Assembly (NCBI RefSeq): GCF_900108475.1
Contig: NZ_FNWO01000002.1
Location: 62,001 to 126,000 of the forward strand
Direction of reading: 5' to 3'
Source: Magnetospirillum fulvum
GTDB lineage: Bacteria; Pseudomonadota; Alphaproteobacteria; Rhodospirillales; Magnetospirillaceae
DNA length: 64,000 nucleotides
Part shown: in pieces, positions 34,376 through 42,578 of the stretch
How positions within the stretch are numbered: position 1 is the stretch's first letter
Layout of the letters: each line of letters opens with the position of its first letter
Notes under the pieces: generated by a model
The model's input: only the letters and a program-made list of their open reading frames with translations
What the model was told of the DNA's origin: nothing
Database searches by the model: none
Made by a program: the position numbers and the translations under genes

Positions 34376-34465
34376 GGACTTCCGTTCCCGCCCGTTTCAT
34401 CCCGATTGAAGTTGTCAGCATACGAAGAGGGCGCGCCCCCGACAAGCGGCACGCCCCCACCGTGA

Positions 34466-35089
34466 TTAGAGTTCGGCGCCGTGGGTGGCGAGATAATCGG
34501 CCACGCCCTTCGAATCGGCCTTCATCCCGGCCTTGCCCTTAACCCAACCGGCGGGGCACACCTCGCCATGCTCTTCATGGAACTGAAGGGCATCGACCAG
34601 ACGCAGCGCTTCATCGACATTGCGGCCAAGCGGCAGGTTGTTGACGTGCTGGGACTGCACCACCCCGTTCTTGTCGATCAGGAAGGTGCCGCGCAGGGCG
34701 ACACCGCCCGGCAGCAGCACACCGTAATCGCGGGCGATCTGCTTGGTCAGATCGGCTACCAGCGGGAAGCGGACCTGCCCCAGGCCGCCCTTTTCCACCG
34801 GGGTGTTGCGCCAGGCGAGGTGGGTGAATTGGGAATCGACGCTGACCGCGATCAGCTTGGTGTTGCGCTCGGCAAACGCGGCGGCGCGGTGATCGTGGGC
34901 GAGGATTTCCGACGGGCAGACGAAGGTGAAATCGAGCGGGTAGAAGAACAGCACCCCGTAAGAGCCCTTCAGGTACGACTTCAGATTGAACGCTTCGTCG
35001 ATCTCGTTATCGGGCAGCACCGCCGCGGCGGTGAAATCGGGGGCGGAATGGCCGACCAGGACGGACGGCGCGGCGATCGCTTCAGACAT
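34466..35089 (-). CDS. ahpC: Peroxiredoxin (AhpC/typical 2-Cys)
   Basis: The product is 207 residues. The peroxidatic Cys is in FTFVCPSEILA (~52) and the resolving Cys in GEVCPAGWVKG (~172), which is the typical 2-Cys Prx layout. It reduces H2O2 and organic peroxides and is probably recycled by thioredoxin/TrxB encoded next door, since no ahpF is present. I set the start at MSEAIAAPSVLVGHS; the longer frame upstream overlaps cnoX on the other strand and is not plausible. The region between ahpC and cnoX is AT-rich. Confidence 0.95.
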   Translation of the reverse strand: MSEAIAAPSVLVGHSAPDFTAAAVLPDNEIDEAFNLKSYLKGSYGVLFFYPLDFTFVCPSEILAHDHRAAAFAERNTKLIAVSVDSQFTHLAWRNTPVEKGGLGQVRFPLVADLTKQIARDYGVLLPGGVALRGTFLIDKNGVVQSQHVNNLPLGRNVDEALRLVDALQFHEEHGEVCPAGWVKGKAGMKADSKGVADYLATHGAEL

Positions 35090-35134
35090 TCTCGGGTCTC
35101 CCTCGTTTGGGCGAATGAACCTAATGCCACGCAG

Positions 35135-35161
35135 AGTATATGGTCTTTCGAGCGCATTCAA
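35135..35161 (-). promoter_or_regulatory. Candidate ahpC promoter
   Basis: On the minus strand, TTGAAT (35156-35161) and TATACT (35135-35140) are spaced 15 bp apart, about 45 bp before the ahpC start. The surroundings (35131-35185) are AT-rich. I cannot see a full OxyR site. Confidence 0.3.
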
Positions 35162-35318
35162 TATAGAATCATTATAACTCAAGATTAGGCTGCAACCCCA
35201 GCCCCAGGGCGATAGAGCCATGCAGAGCCGCGCTGATGAGTCGCGAGACGCTTGCCAGCCGCGCGACGACAGTCCATCTATTGCGGGTCTTTCGCCGCAG
35301 CAGGAACGAGCACAAACC

Positions 35319-36245
35319 ATGGATCTTCTTTTCTCTCCCGGCGGCTCCAAAACGGGACGGGGCGGAGCGGCCGACGGCCAGGATCTCATCAAGGAAGGCA
35401 GCACCGCCGGTTTCCGCGCCGACGTCATCGAAGCGTCGATGAAGGCGGTGGTTCTGGTCGATTTCTGGGCACCTTGGTGCGGGCCGTGCAAACAGCTTGG
35501 CCCGGCGCTGGAAAAGGTGGTGCGCGAGGCCAAGGGCGCGGCCCGCCTGGTCAAGATCAACGTCGATACCAACCAGCAATTGGCGGCCCAATTGCGGGTC
35601 CAGTCGGTGCCGATGGTCTATGCCTTCAAGGACGGCCGCCCGATTGATGCCTTTACCGGCGCGCTGCCGGAAAGCGAATTGCGCGCCTTTCTAAAGCCGC
35701 ATCTCGGCCCGGTCGGCCCCAATCTCGACGAGATCGTCGCTGAGGCCCGCACCTTGCTGACCGATGGCGACGCCGATACCGCGATTGGTCTGTTCCAGCA
35801 GGTGCTGGAGGCCGAGCCGGAGCACCCCGCCGCCCTGGCCGGTCTGCTGCGCTGCCTGATCGCGATGGGGGAAAGCGCCGAGGCCGGAGAGATCATCGCC
35901 GCTCTGTCGCCCGAACTGGCCCGTCATTCCGACATTGCCGCCGTCACCACCGCGCTGGAACTGGCCCGTCGCGCCGCCGAGATCGGCGAGACCGCGGGCT
36001 TGCAAAGCCGGGTCGAGGCCAATCCCGACGATCATCAGGCCCGGTTCGATCTGGCCCTGGCCTGTTTCGCCGCCAACCAGCCCGAAGCGGCGATTGAGTC
36101 GCTGCTGGAGCTGTTCCGCCGCGACCGCACCTGGAACGACGGTGCCGCCCGCGCCGAGTTGGTCAAGCTGTTCGAAGCCCTCGGTTCGGCCCATCCGGCG
36201 GTGTCGGCGGGACGGCGGCGGCTGTCGTCGCTGATGTTCTCGTGA
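35319..36245 (+). CDS. cnoX: CnoX-type thioredoxin-TPR chaperedoxin (YbbN family)
   Basis: The product is 308 residues. A thioredoxin domain (~25-130) has the active site FWAPWCGPCKQLGPAL with WCGPC. The C-terminal helical TPR-like region (~140-305) has DADTAIGLFQQVLEAEPEHP and FDLALACFAANQPEAAIESL. In E. coli CnoX protects proteins from aggregation after oxidative bleach stress; its site there is SxxC, whereas the alphaproteobacterial form keeps CxxC and is redox active. The ATG at 35319 is chosen. It overlaps the following gene by TGATG. Confidence 0.92.
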   Translation: MDLLFSPGGSKTGRGGAADGQDLIKEGSTAGFRADVIEASMKAVVLVDFWAPWCGPCKQLGPALEKVVREAKGAARLVKINVDTNQQLAAQLRVQSVPMVYAFKDGRPIDAFTGALPESELRAFLKPHLGPVGPNLDEIVAEARTLLTDGDADTAIGLFQQVLEAEPEHPAALAGLLRCLIAMGESAEAGEIIAALSPELARHSDIAAVTTALELARRAAEIGETAGLQSRVEANPDDHQARFDLALACFAANQPEAAIESLLELFRRDRTWNDGAARAELVKLFEALGSAHPAVSAGRRRLSSLMFS

Positions 36246-36889
36246 TGGCGCGGAGCGGCCACCCTCCCCTCCCCGCCGTCGTGCCGGTGTTCGCGGTGCC
36301 GGGGACGATTCTGCTGCCCGGTGGCGCGCTGCCGCTGATCGTGTTCGAGCCGCGCTATCTTGCCCTGATCGACGATTGCCTGGGCGAGGGACGGATGCTG
36401 GCCATGGTCCAGCCCCGCTCCGAACCCGGCGGGCCGGTCAGCGGGTTGCACGCGGTCGGCTGCGTCGGGCGGGTAACCACCTTTGTCGAGACCGGCGACG
36501 GCCGCTATCTGGTCACCGTTACTGGGATGGCCCGCTTCCGTCTGTGCGGCGAAAGCGACGAGCGCGCGGGGTATCGCCGGGTGATCGCCGATTATTCCCC
36601 CTTTTCGGCTGATCTGACCGCCCGCGACGAATCCCCGATCGACCGCCAGCCCCTGCTGGCGGTGCTGCGGCGCTATCTGACCGGGCACGGGATGGGGGCC
36701 GATCTGGCCGAACTGGAAAAAGCCGACGACACCGAACTGACGGTGCGTCTGGCTTTGGCCTGCCCGTTCACCCCCGACGAGAAGCAGGCCCTGCTGGAGG
36801 CGGCGGATAACGCCGAACGCTGCCGCCTGATGACCTCGTTGATCCAAAAGGAATTGCTGGCCGAGTGCGTCAGCACCTCGATTCACTGA
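36245..36889 (+). CDS. Lon N-terminal domain-like protein
   Basis: The product is 214 residues. It has the LonN/COG2802 substrate-binding fold without the ATPase or protease parts: PVFAVPGTILLPGGALPLIV, FEPRYLALIDDCLGEGRMLA and VETGDGRYLVTVTGMARFRL. The role is unknown. It follows cnoX with TGATG overlap and precedes a Trm112-like gene by 15 bp, an order seen in many alphaproteobacteria. It is plausibly involved in protein quality control, given cnoX. A GTG at 36242 is an alternative start. Confidence 0.88.
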   Translation: MARSGHPPLPAVVPVFAVPGTILLPGGALPLIVFEPRYLALIDDCLGEGRMLAMVQPRSEPGGPVSGLHAVGCVGRVTTFVETGDGRYLVTVTGMARFRLCGESDERAGYRRVIADYSPFSADLTARDESPIDRQPLLAVLRRYLTGHGMGADLAELEKADDTELTVRLALACPFTPDEKQALLEAADNAERCRLMTSLIQKELLAECVSTSIH

Positions 36890-36904
36890 CAGGAGTTGCA
36901 AAAG

Positions 36905-37105
36905 ATGCCCGATCGTTCGTCCTCTTTCGATCCCAAGCTGCTGGAAATCCTGGTTGCGCCCGGCACCCACGCACCGTTGCGCTATGATGCCGGCCGCCAG
37001 GAACTGATCGACGACAAGGCCGGTCTGGCCTATCCGATCCGCGACGGCATTCCGATCATGCTGGCCGACGAAGCCCGCGCGCTCGAGTCCGGCAGCAACG
37101 GCTGA
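36905..37105 (+). CDS. Trm112-like protein lacking zinc cysteines
   Basis: The product is 66 residues. The Trm112/UPF0434 fold is recognised by [40 protein letters not shown] and MLADEARAL. In most homologues the first motif is LVCPxxxGPL; here the Cys is Ala, and no other Cys is present, so it cannot bind the structural zinc. The ATG at 36905 follows AGGAG. It is the last gene of the cnoX unit. The role is unknown in bacteria; eukaryotic Trm112 activates methyltransferases. Confidence 0.85.
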   Translation: MPDRSSSFDPKLLEILVAPGTHAPLRYDAGRQELIDDKAGLAYPIRDGIPIMLADEARALESGSNG

Positions 37106-37142
37106 ACCCGCTGCGGGTCAACGCGCATAAAACGGGCAAAGC

Positions 37143-37190
37143 GGCGGAGGACAGCCCACAAATCGGGCAGACTGTTCCGCCGTCTTTGTT
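37143..37190 (+). terminator. Possible terminator of the cnoX operon
   Basis: GGCGGA-GG-ACAG pairs with CTGTTCCGCC across a 24-nt loop, followed by GTCTTTGTT. The stem has a bulge. It lies 37 bp after the Trm112-like stop. Confidence 0.4.
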
Positions 37191-37241
37191 CCGTTGTAGC
37201 AAAAGGCCGCGGAAATCCCTGTCGCGGCCGGGGGCGGGCCA

Positions 37242-37259
37242 TTCGGCACGCTCCTTGAA
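37242..37259 (+). promoter_or_regulatory. Sigma-54-type promoter candidate for glnK
   Basis: TTCGGCACGCTCCTTGAA carries GG at -24 and GA at -12 with the exact 10-bp spacing. The usual final GC is GA here. It lies about 135 bp upstream of glnK, fitting NtrC/RpoN control. Confidence 0.5.
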
Positions 37260-37311
37260 AGGCGGGAGAGTGCGGAACATCGCAAACGAGCTTGCGACCG
37301 ATCAACCGTGA

Positions 37312-37731
<420 letters not shown>

Positions 37732-37749
37732 CCGTCATCATGATGGTTG

Positions 37750-37806
37750 GCCCCGGATTAGAAATCCTGTTCCCAGCCGGACCCATCCGTTGGGTCGGCC
37801 GGGGCT
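37750..37806 (+). terminator. Hairpin/possible terminator after glnK
   Basis: GCCCCGG (37750-37756) pairs with CCGGGGC (37799-37805) and encloses GACCCA/TGGGTC. TTGTCTCTG follows. It would partially separate glnK from amtB, which has its own promoter. Nothing else is seen in the 335-bp gap besides the sigma-54 site. Confidence 0.45.
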
Positions 37807-37964
37807 TGTCTCTGTCCGGAGTCTCAGGTCCGATCCACCCCGCTGCATAATTTTACGCCACGGGGCGGGGGTGTTGCCTAAATGAACGCCACGGACCGGG
37901 GTGATCCCGGTCCAGGGTCGGGGGCAACGGACCCAGGGATTGGGGTTTTTCGCCGCCGCGCCTG

Positions 37965-37981
37965 TTGGCACGGTTCTTGTT
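37965..37981 (+). promoter_or_regulatory. Sigma-54-type promoter for amtB
   Basis: TTGGCACGGTTCTTGTT matches the consensus TTGGCACGnnnnTTGCT at all but the final position group (GT for GC). GG and GT are separated by 10 bp. It lies 86 bp upstream of the amtB start. Confidence 0.7.
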
Positions 37982-38066
37982 ACTGAATTAAACGCGCCGA
38001 ACCGAGCACGGGATAGTCCCAACCCTCGTCGGCACGTCCTCTCGCAGAGCCGCTTCGGGGGTAAAC

Positions 38067-39428
38067 ATGATTCACCGTTTCAAATCTTTCCTGTTGGGCG
38101 CGGGCCCGGCGCTGGGCACGGCCCTGCTTGCCACCGCCGCCCGGGCAGAAGAGGCCGCCGAGCCGGTGGCCGCTGCCGCCGCCACTGTCGCTGCCGCCGC
38201 GCCGACGCTCGATAGCGGCGCCACCGCCTGGATGCTTGTCTCCAGCGCCCTGGTGCTGCTGATGACCATTCCCGGCGTCGCCTTGTTCTACGGCGGCATG
38301 GTCCGCAAGAAGAACGTCCTGGCCATCACCGCGCAGAGCTTCGCCATCACCGCCCTGGTGACGGTGATCTGGGCCGTGATCGGTTACAGCCTCGCCTTCA
38401 CCGGCGAAAATCCGTACATCGGCGGGTTCAGCCGGGTTCTGCTCGACGGTCTCGAGAAGGGCTCGCTCAGCGGCCCGATTCCTGAATCCGTGTTCTGGGC
38501 CTTCCAGTGCACCTTCGCCATCATCACCCCGGCCCTCATCACCGGCGCCTTCGCCGACCGTATGAAGTTCTCGGCGATGCTGGTGTTCATCGGCCTGTGG
38601 TCGATCGTCGTCTATTCGCCGATCGCTCACTGGGTATGGGCGCTTGACGCCAACGCCGCCGCCGTCGGCTTCCTCGGCAAGATGGGCGTGCTCGACTTCG
38701 CGGGCGGTACCGTCGTCCACATCAACGCCGGTGTCGCCGGTCTGGTCGCCGCTCTGGTGCTTGGCCCGCGCAAGGGCTATGGCGTCGATAACATGGCTCC
38801 GCACAACCTGACCCTGTCGATCATCGGTGCCTCGCTGCTGTGGGTGGGCTGGTTCGGCTTCAACGCCGGGTCCGCCGTCGCCGCCGACGGTCGTGCCGGC
38901 ATGGCCTTCCTGGTGACCCACATCGCGACCGCCGCCGCCGCCCTGTCCTGGGTGTTCGCGGAATGGATCCTGCGCAAGAAGCCGTCGGTTCTCGGCCTGA
39001 TCTCCGGTGCCGTCGCCGGTCTGGTCGCCATCACCCCGGCCTCTGGCTTCGTTGGCCCCAAGGGCGCTCTGGTGATCGGCTTCGCCGCCGGCATCGGCTG
39101 CTACTGGGCCGCCACCACGCTGAAGCATGCCCTGAAGTATGACGACTCGCTCGACGCCTTCGGCGTCCACGGCGTGGGCGGCATCATCGGTGCCCTTCTG
39201 ACCGGCGTGTTCGCGGTCGAAGCGATCGGCGGCACCGCTGGCGCGCTGGAAGGCAATTCCGGCCAGGTGCTGACCCAGTTGTGGGGCGTGCTGATCACGG
39301 CGGGCTATACCGCGATCGCCACCTACATCCTGCTGAAGCTGGTCGATTGGACCATCGGTCTGCGCGTCACCCCCGAAGAGGAACGCGAAGGTCTCGACAT
39401 CGCTCTGCATGGCGAAACCGTCCACTGA
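38067..39428 (+). CDS. amtB: Ammonium transporter AmtB
   Basis: The product is 453 residues. A cleavable signal sequence (~1-27, ending ARA) and a short Ala-rich linker are followed by 11 membrane helices. Conserved pieces include FYGGMVRKKNVL, FQCTFAIITPALITGAFADR, DFAGGTVVHINAG with the first pore His, and DAFGVHGVGGIIGALLTG with the second pore His. It conducts ammonium across the inner membrane and binds GlnK at its cytoplasmic face. It has a sigma-54-like promoter of its own and a strong terminator. Confidence 0.97.
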   Translation: MIHRFKSFLLGAGPALGTALLATAARAEEAAEPVAAAAATVAAAAPTLDSGATAWMLVSSALVLLMTIPGVALFYGGMVRKKNVLAITAQSFAITALVTVIWAVIGYSLAFTGENPYIGGFSRVLLDGLEKGSLSGPIPESVFWAFQCTFAIITPALITGAFADRMKFSAMLVFIGLWSIVVYSPIAHWVWALDANAAAVGFLGKMGVLDFAGGTVVHINAGVAGLVAALVLGPRKGYGVDNMAPHNLTLSIIGASLLWVGWFGFNAGSAVAADGRAGMAFLVTHIATAAAALSWVFAEWILRKKPSVLGLISGAVAGLVAITPASGFVGPKGALVIGFAAGIGCYWAATTLKHALKYDDSLDAFGVHGVGGIIGALLTGVFAVEAIGGTAGALEGNSGQVLTQLWGVLITAGYTAIATYILLKLVDWTIGLRVTPEEEREGLDIALHGETVH

Positions 39429-39464
39429 TCCTCTTCCGCCTTCGGGCGGCGCGGAAAACAGTGA

Positions 39465-39498
39465 GGGGCGCCGGGGAAACCCGGCGCCCCTTCTTTTT
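39465..39498 (+). terminator. Rho-independent terminator of amtB
   Basis: A perfect 11-bp stem (39465-39475 with 39480-39490), a GAAA tetraloop and TTCTTTTT follow 36 bp after the stop. Confidence 0.95.
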
Positions 39499-39501
39499 AT
39501 C

Positions 39502-39534
39502 GCCTGCGCTGATCGGGGTCCGACCAGCGCAGGC
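39502..39534 (-). terminator. Hairpin after dps, possible terminator
   Basis: GCCTGCGCTG and CAGCGCAGGC are perfect 10-bp arms around 13 nt. It lies 8 bp after the dps stop, but lacks a T-run on the minus strand. Confidence 0.5.
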
Positions 39535-39542
39535 CGTCACCA

Positions 39543-40037
39543 TCAATCGAGCAGGCTGCGCAGCATCCACGCGGTCTTCTCGTGAACCTGCATCCGCTGG
39601 GTCAGCAGGTCGGCGGTCGGCTCGTCGTGAGCCTCATCGACCACCGGGAAGATCGAGCGGGCGGTACGGACCACCGCTTCCTGATCCTTCACCAGCTGGC
39701 GGATCATGTCTTCGGCCGACGGAACGGTGGTTTCTTCGGCAATCGAGGTCAGATCGGCGAACTGGCGATAGCTGCCGGGGGCCGGGAAGCCCAGGGCGCG
39801 GATGCGCTCGGCGATCAGGTCAACCGCGAGGGCCAGTTCGTTATACTGCGTCTCGAACATCAGATGCAGCGTGCTGAACATCGGCCCTTTGACGTTCCAA
39901 TGGAAATTATGAGTCTTCAGATACAACGTATAGGTGTCGGCCAGCATCCGCGACAGGCCCTCGCCGATCTGCTCGCGCGCCTTCTCGTCGATGCCGATAT
40001 CGATGTGGTGGGTCCCACGATTCTTGTCCTTACTCAT
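39543..40037 (-). CDS. dps: Dps family ferritin-like DNA-protection protein
   Basis: The product is 164 residues. The inter-subunit ferroxidase site is present: [20 protein letters not shown] with the conserved His, and [19 protein letters not shown] with Asp/Glu. The N-terminal tail is Lys-poor. It forms 12-mers that oxidise and store iron and shield DNA against H2O2. The ATG at 40037 follows GAGGAG on the minus strand. It is convergent with amtB across two hairpins. The 169-bp upstream gap is AT-rich and probably holds the promoter. Confidence 0.94.
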   Translation of the reverse strand: MSKDKNRGTHHIDIGIDEKAREQIGEGLSRMLADTYTLYLKTHNFHWNVKGPMFSTLHLMFETQYNELALAVDLIAERIRALGFPAPGSYRQFADLTSIAEETTVPSAEDMIRQLVKDQEAVVRTARSIFPVVDEAHDEPTADLLTQRMQVHEKTAWMLRSLLD

Positions 40038-40206
40038 GGTGAACTCCTCGGTTTCGATGATGCTGGATTGTGCGCTAACTCTTTTCACATTTCAATATGG
40101 GCGTTTACGCATTTGTTTAGGATAGTTCAAATGTCAGTTCCGATCAGGGCTTGACGCCATATTAATAATGGTTATTAATTGCACGACGACAAGCCAGGGG
40201 GCTGCA

Positions 40207-40437
40207 ATGACCGATTATAGCGCATTCACCGGTGCCGTCGCTCTGGTGCGAGCGGCGGGGCTGATCCCCACCCACACCCGCCTTTGGGTCGCCCGCAACA
40301 TGCTGGGCACCGACAAGGCATCCAGCCTGGACGATCTGACCGAGCGGGCCACCGAAGACGGGCTGGGCCTGTCGCGGGAAACGCTGGCCCATACGATCGC
40401 GCTGCTGACTCGGGGCGGCCCAGAGGTGCGGCCGTGA
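40207..40437 (+). CDS. Small hypothetical protein coupled to an EAL gene
   Basis: The product is 76 residues, soluble and mostly helical (FTGAVALVRAAGLIPTHTRL, LDDLTERATEDGLGLSRETL). I do not recognise a family. The stop overlaps the GTG start of the EAL phosphodiesterase by GTGA, so the two are translationally coupled. It may be a regulatory partner of that enzyme. The ATG at 40207 follows CAGGGGGC; an upstream in-frame start exists but has no ribosome site. Confidence 0.7.
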   Translation: MTDYSAFTGAVALVRAAGLIPTHTRLWVARNMLGTDKASSLDDLTERATEDGLGLSRETLAHTIALLTRGGPEVRP

Positions 40438-41288
40438 CCAGGGCGGGGCCACGGCCCCGCTTTGCCGCTTCGCCCGAGGGGCTCGCGGATGCGGTGATCG
40501 CCGATATCTTGTCGCAACCCTCGGTCGGGGCCGAGTACCAGCCGTTGGTCGATGTCGTCACCGGTCAAATCGCCGGGTATGAGGCGCTCAGCCGCTTTCG
40601 CACTCGGATGGGCGAACCGGTTCCCCCCGACCGGGTGTTCAAGGCGCTGCACCAGTCGCTGCCCGCCCTATACGACATCGAGTTCCGCGCCAAGCGCGAC
40701 CAGATCGCTCATGCGCCGACAGGAGTTCCCCTGTTCGTCAATCTCGATCCCGACGCCTTTGTCGCGGGCGGCGGCGACTCGCCCGACAATCCGCTGATGG
40801 CTTTGTTGTCGCTGCGCAACGATATCGGGGTCGAGATCATCGAGAATTCCTCGGTGGCGGATTCGCGCCTCAGCCTTGCGATGCTGCGGCACTTGCGGGT
40901 GCTGGGGGTCCGCGTCGCGCTGGACGATATCGGCGGCGGCGAAAGCCTGCTTTCCTTCGCCGTGCTGGCCGGGATCGACGATATGAAGATCGCCCGCGAC
41001 TGGCTCGACCGCCGCGACGATCCGGTGGCGCAGCGTCTGCTGTCCGCCTTGGCCGGGTTTGGCCGCGACACCGGGAAACGGCTGATTTTCGAGGGAATCG
41101 AGACCGAAGCCGATCTCGCCTGGGCCAGAAGCCAGGGTGCCGATCTGGTCCAGGGCTTTCTCTACCGTCCCCAATTCATCACATGGCAACCCGAACCGGC
41201 CCCGGCCCAGCCTCCTCATCGCCGCGGCACCGGTCCGATCGTCCGCTCGCGCCGGTCGGAACTGGCATGGACACACGAAAGGCGCTAG
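40434..41288 (+). CDS. Stand-alone EAL-domain cyclic-di-GMP phosphodiesterase
   Basis: The product is 284 residues. All catalytic positions of active EAL domains are present: Glu in GYEALSRF, Asn in FVNLDP, Glu in EIIENS, the Asp pair in ALDDIGGGES (DDFG loop), Lys in DDMKIARDW, Glu in FEGIETEADL and Gln in LVQGFLY. There is no GGDEF, sensor or membrane segment; a short Arg-rich tail follows. It should hydrolyse c-di-GMP to pGpG. It starts at a GTG that overlaps the upstream small gene. Its likely effect is on motility versus attachment. Confidence 0.9.
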   Translation: MTRAGPRPRFAASPEGLADAVIADILSQPSVGAEYQPLVDVVTGQIAGYEALSRFRTRMGEPVPPDRVFKALHQSLPALYDIEFRAKRDQIAHAPTGVPLFVNLDPDAFVAGGGDSPDNPLMALLSLRNDIGVEIIENSSVADSRLSLAMLRHLRVLGVRVALDDIGGGESLLSFAVLAGIDDMKIARDWLDRRDDPVAQRLLSALAGFGRDTGKRLIFEGIETEADLAWARSQGADLVQGFLYRPQFITWQPEPAPAQPPHRRGTGPIVRSRRSELAWTHERR

Positions 41289-41320
41289 AGTGCGCCCGAC
41301 TTTGTCAATGAGGACGGACG

Positions 41321-41533
41321 ATGGAAACCCTTGCGGTCACACTCCCCCCTGACCTGAAGGCCCGTCTGGACGCGCTGGCGGCGGAAACCGGGCAGACCCT
41401 TGGGGAATGCCTGCTGGTCGCGGTTCGCGAATATGTCGAGGCGTGGGAAACCCACCTGACCGACGTTCACCAGATCGACGAGCACGAAGCCCGCGCCGTT
41501 TTGAACGCGGTCAACGGAGACAGCCCGACCTGA
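41321..41533 (+). CDS. Ribbon-helix-helix (CopG-type) DNA-binding protein
   Basis: The product is 70 residues. The N-terminus ETLAVTLPPDLKARLDALAA followed by TGQTLGECLLVAVREYVEAW is a ribbon-helix-helix fold as in CopG/ParD antitoxins. An acidic C-terminal tail (WETHLTDVHQIDEHEARAVL) could bind a toxin, but no toxin gene is next to it: the downstream gene is a convergent zinc-ribbon protein. It is either an orphan antitoxin or a small repressor. It begins 32 bp after the EAL gene. Confidence 0.75.
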   Translation: METLAVTLPPDLKARLDALAAETGQTLGECLLVAVREYVEAWETHLTDVHQIDEHEARAVLNAVNGDSPT

Positions 41534-41570
41534 CGGCAACAGCGGACGTCTTGTCCCCGACGACCGCGAT

Positions 41571-41798
41571 TCAGGGCTGCTCTTCGGGCGGGACTTCGTT
41601 CAGCGCCCCACACACCTCGCAGCGATAGAGCAGACCGCTCGGCATCGTGCGGATCGGCATCTGCGACATCATTTCGCGGCCACAACGACCGCAGATGACG
41701 TCGTCGCCTTCCAGCCCCAACATCGCCACGCCGGTCCCGACGATCTCGCGTCCGTTGACATCGGCTTCCTCGACCACGGCCAGCACCAATCTTGCCAT
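41571..41798 (-). CDS. Small zinc-ribbon protein, unknown
   Basis: The product is 75 residues. Two Cys pairs (ICGRCGREM and RCEVCGALNEV) are separated by 20 residues and form a zinc ribbon. The N-terminal half is hydrophobic-alternating (MARLVLAVVEEADVNGREIV). I cannot assign a family or function. It is convergent with the CopG-type gene and divergent from irr. Confidence 0.65.
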   Translation of the reverse strand: MARLVLAVVEEADVNGREIVGTGVAMLGLEGDDVICGRCGREMMSQMPIRTMPSGLLYRCEVCGALNEVPPEEQP

Positions 41799-42010
41799 CT
41801 CTTCCGTTCCTTATCCCGCATCCGGCAGTCCAGTCGCGATTGTCGCGGAATGCGACCTGAACGTCCAGGTCGGTGGCTGGCCACATGGCCCAACCCGAAG
41901 GTCTAGTCCATCCTTATGGCAATGATTTCTGCATCAGCGCTGGCTTCTTCGAACGGTTCCAGGTATTATCTGTTTCGATCAGCCTCCGATCAGGCATAAG
42001 GTGCCAGCCG

Positions 42011-42430
42011 ATGACGATGATGACCGTCCGACCCTATAGCCAAGCCCTCGACCGCCTTCGCGCCGTGGGTTTGCGTCCGACCCGCCAGCGTCTCGCTCTG
42101 GCCCGCCTGCTGTTCGACGGCGGCGACCGCCATATCTCGGCGGAACAGCTCCATTCCGAAGCTTTGTCGAACAATATCCGCGTTTCGCTCGCCACCGTGT
42201 ACAACACGCTGCACCAATTCACCGAAGTCGAGTTGCTGCGCGAGATCGTCGTCGAATCCGGCCGATCCTATTTCGACACCAACACCACCGACCACCATCA
42301 TTTCTTTTACGAGAAATCCGGTCGTTTGTGCGATATCCCGGCCGAAATGATTTCGGTGTCGAAAGTCCCTTGCGCCCCCGTTGGCCATACCATTCGCCGG
42401 GTTGATGTGATCGTTCGCGTCGACGGCTGA
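42011..42430 (+). CDS. irr: Irr-type iron response regulator (Fur superfamily)
   Basis: The product is 139 residues. The winged helix has VGLRPTRQRLALARLLFDGG and NNIRVSLATVYNTLHQFTEV. The Irr-specific metal/heme region is FDTNTTDHHHFFYEKSGRLC, with the HHH cluster that distinguishes Irr from Fur. Irr represses heme synthesis and other iron-demand genes under low iron and is inactivated by heme. It lacks the N-terminal Cys-Pro heme motif of Bradyrhizobium Irr. The ATG at 42011 is chosen (another at 42020). A terminator follows. Confidence 0.92.
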   Translation: MTMMTVRPYSQALDRLRAVGLRPTRQRLALARLLFDGGDRHISAEQLHSEALSNNIRVSLATVYNTLHQFTEVELLREIVVESGRSYFDTNTTDHHHFFYEKSGRLCDIPAEMISVSKVPCAPVGHTIRRVDVIVRVDG

Positions 42431-42455
42431 TCCTTCTTTTCGTTTGCGGCGGGCT

Positions 42456-42491
42456 AAAACCGCTCGGATACCACGTGTCCGGGCGGTTTTT
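42456..42491 (+). terminator. Rho-independent terminator of irr
   Basis: AAAACCGC and CGGA pair with TCCG and GCGGTTTT around a 9-nt loop and end in a five-T run, 26 bp after the stop. Confidence 0.85.
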
Positions 42492-42578
42492 GTGTTGTTG
42501 CCCTGGCATTGGCGCCTTGATTCGTGTTATTGCCCCGCCTCACCTCGCCCGGCATCACACCGCCCCGGAGGCCAGGAT

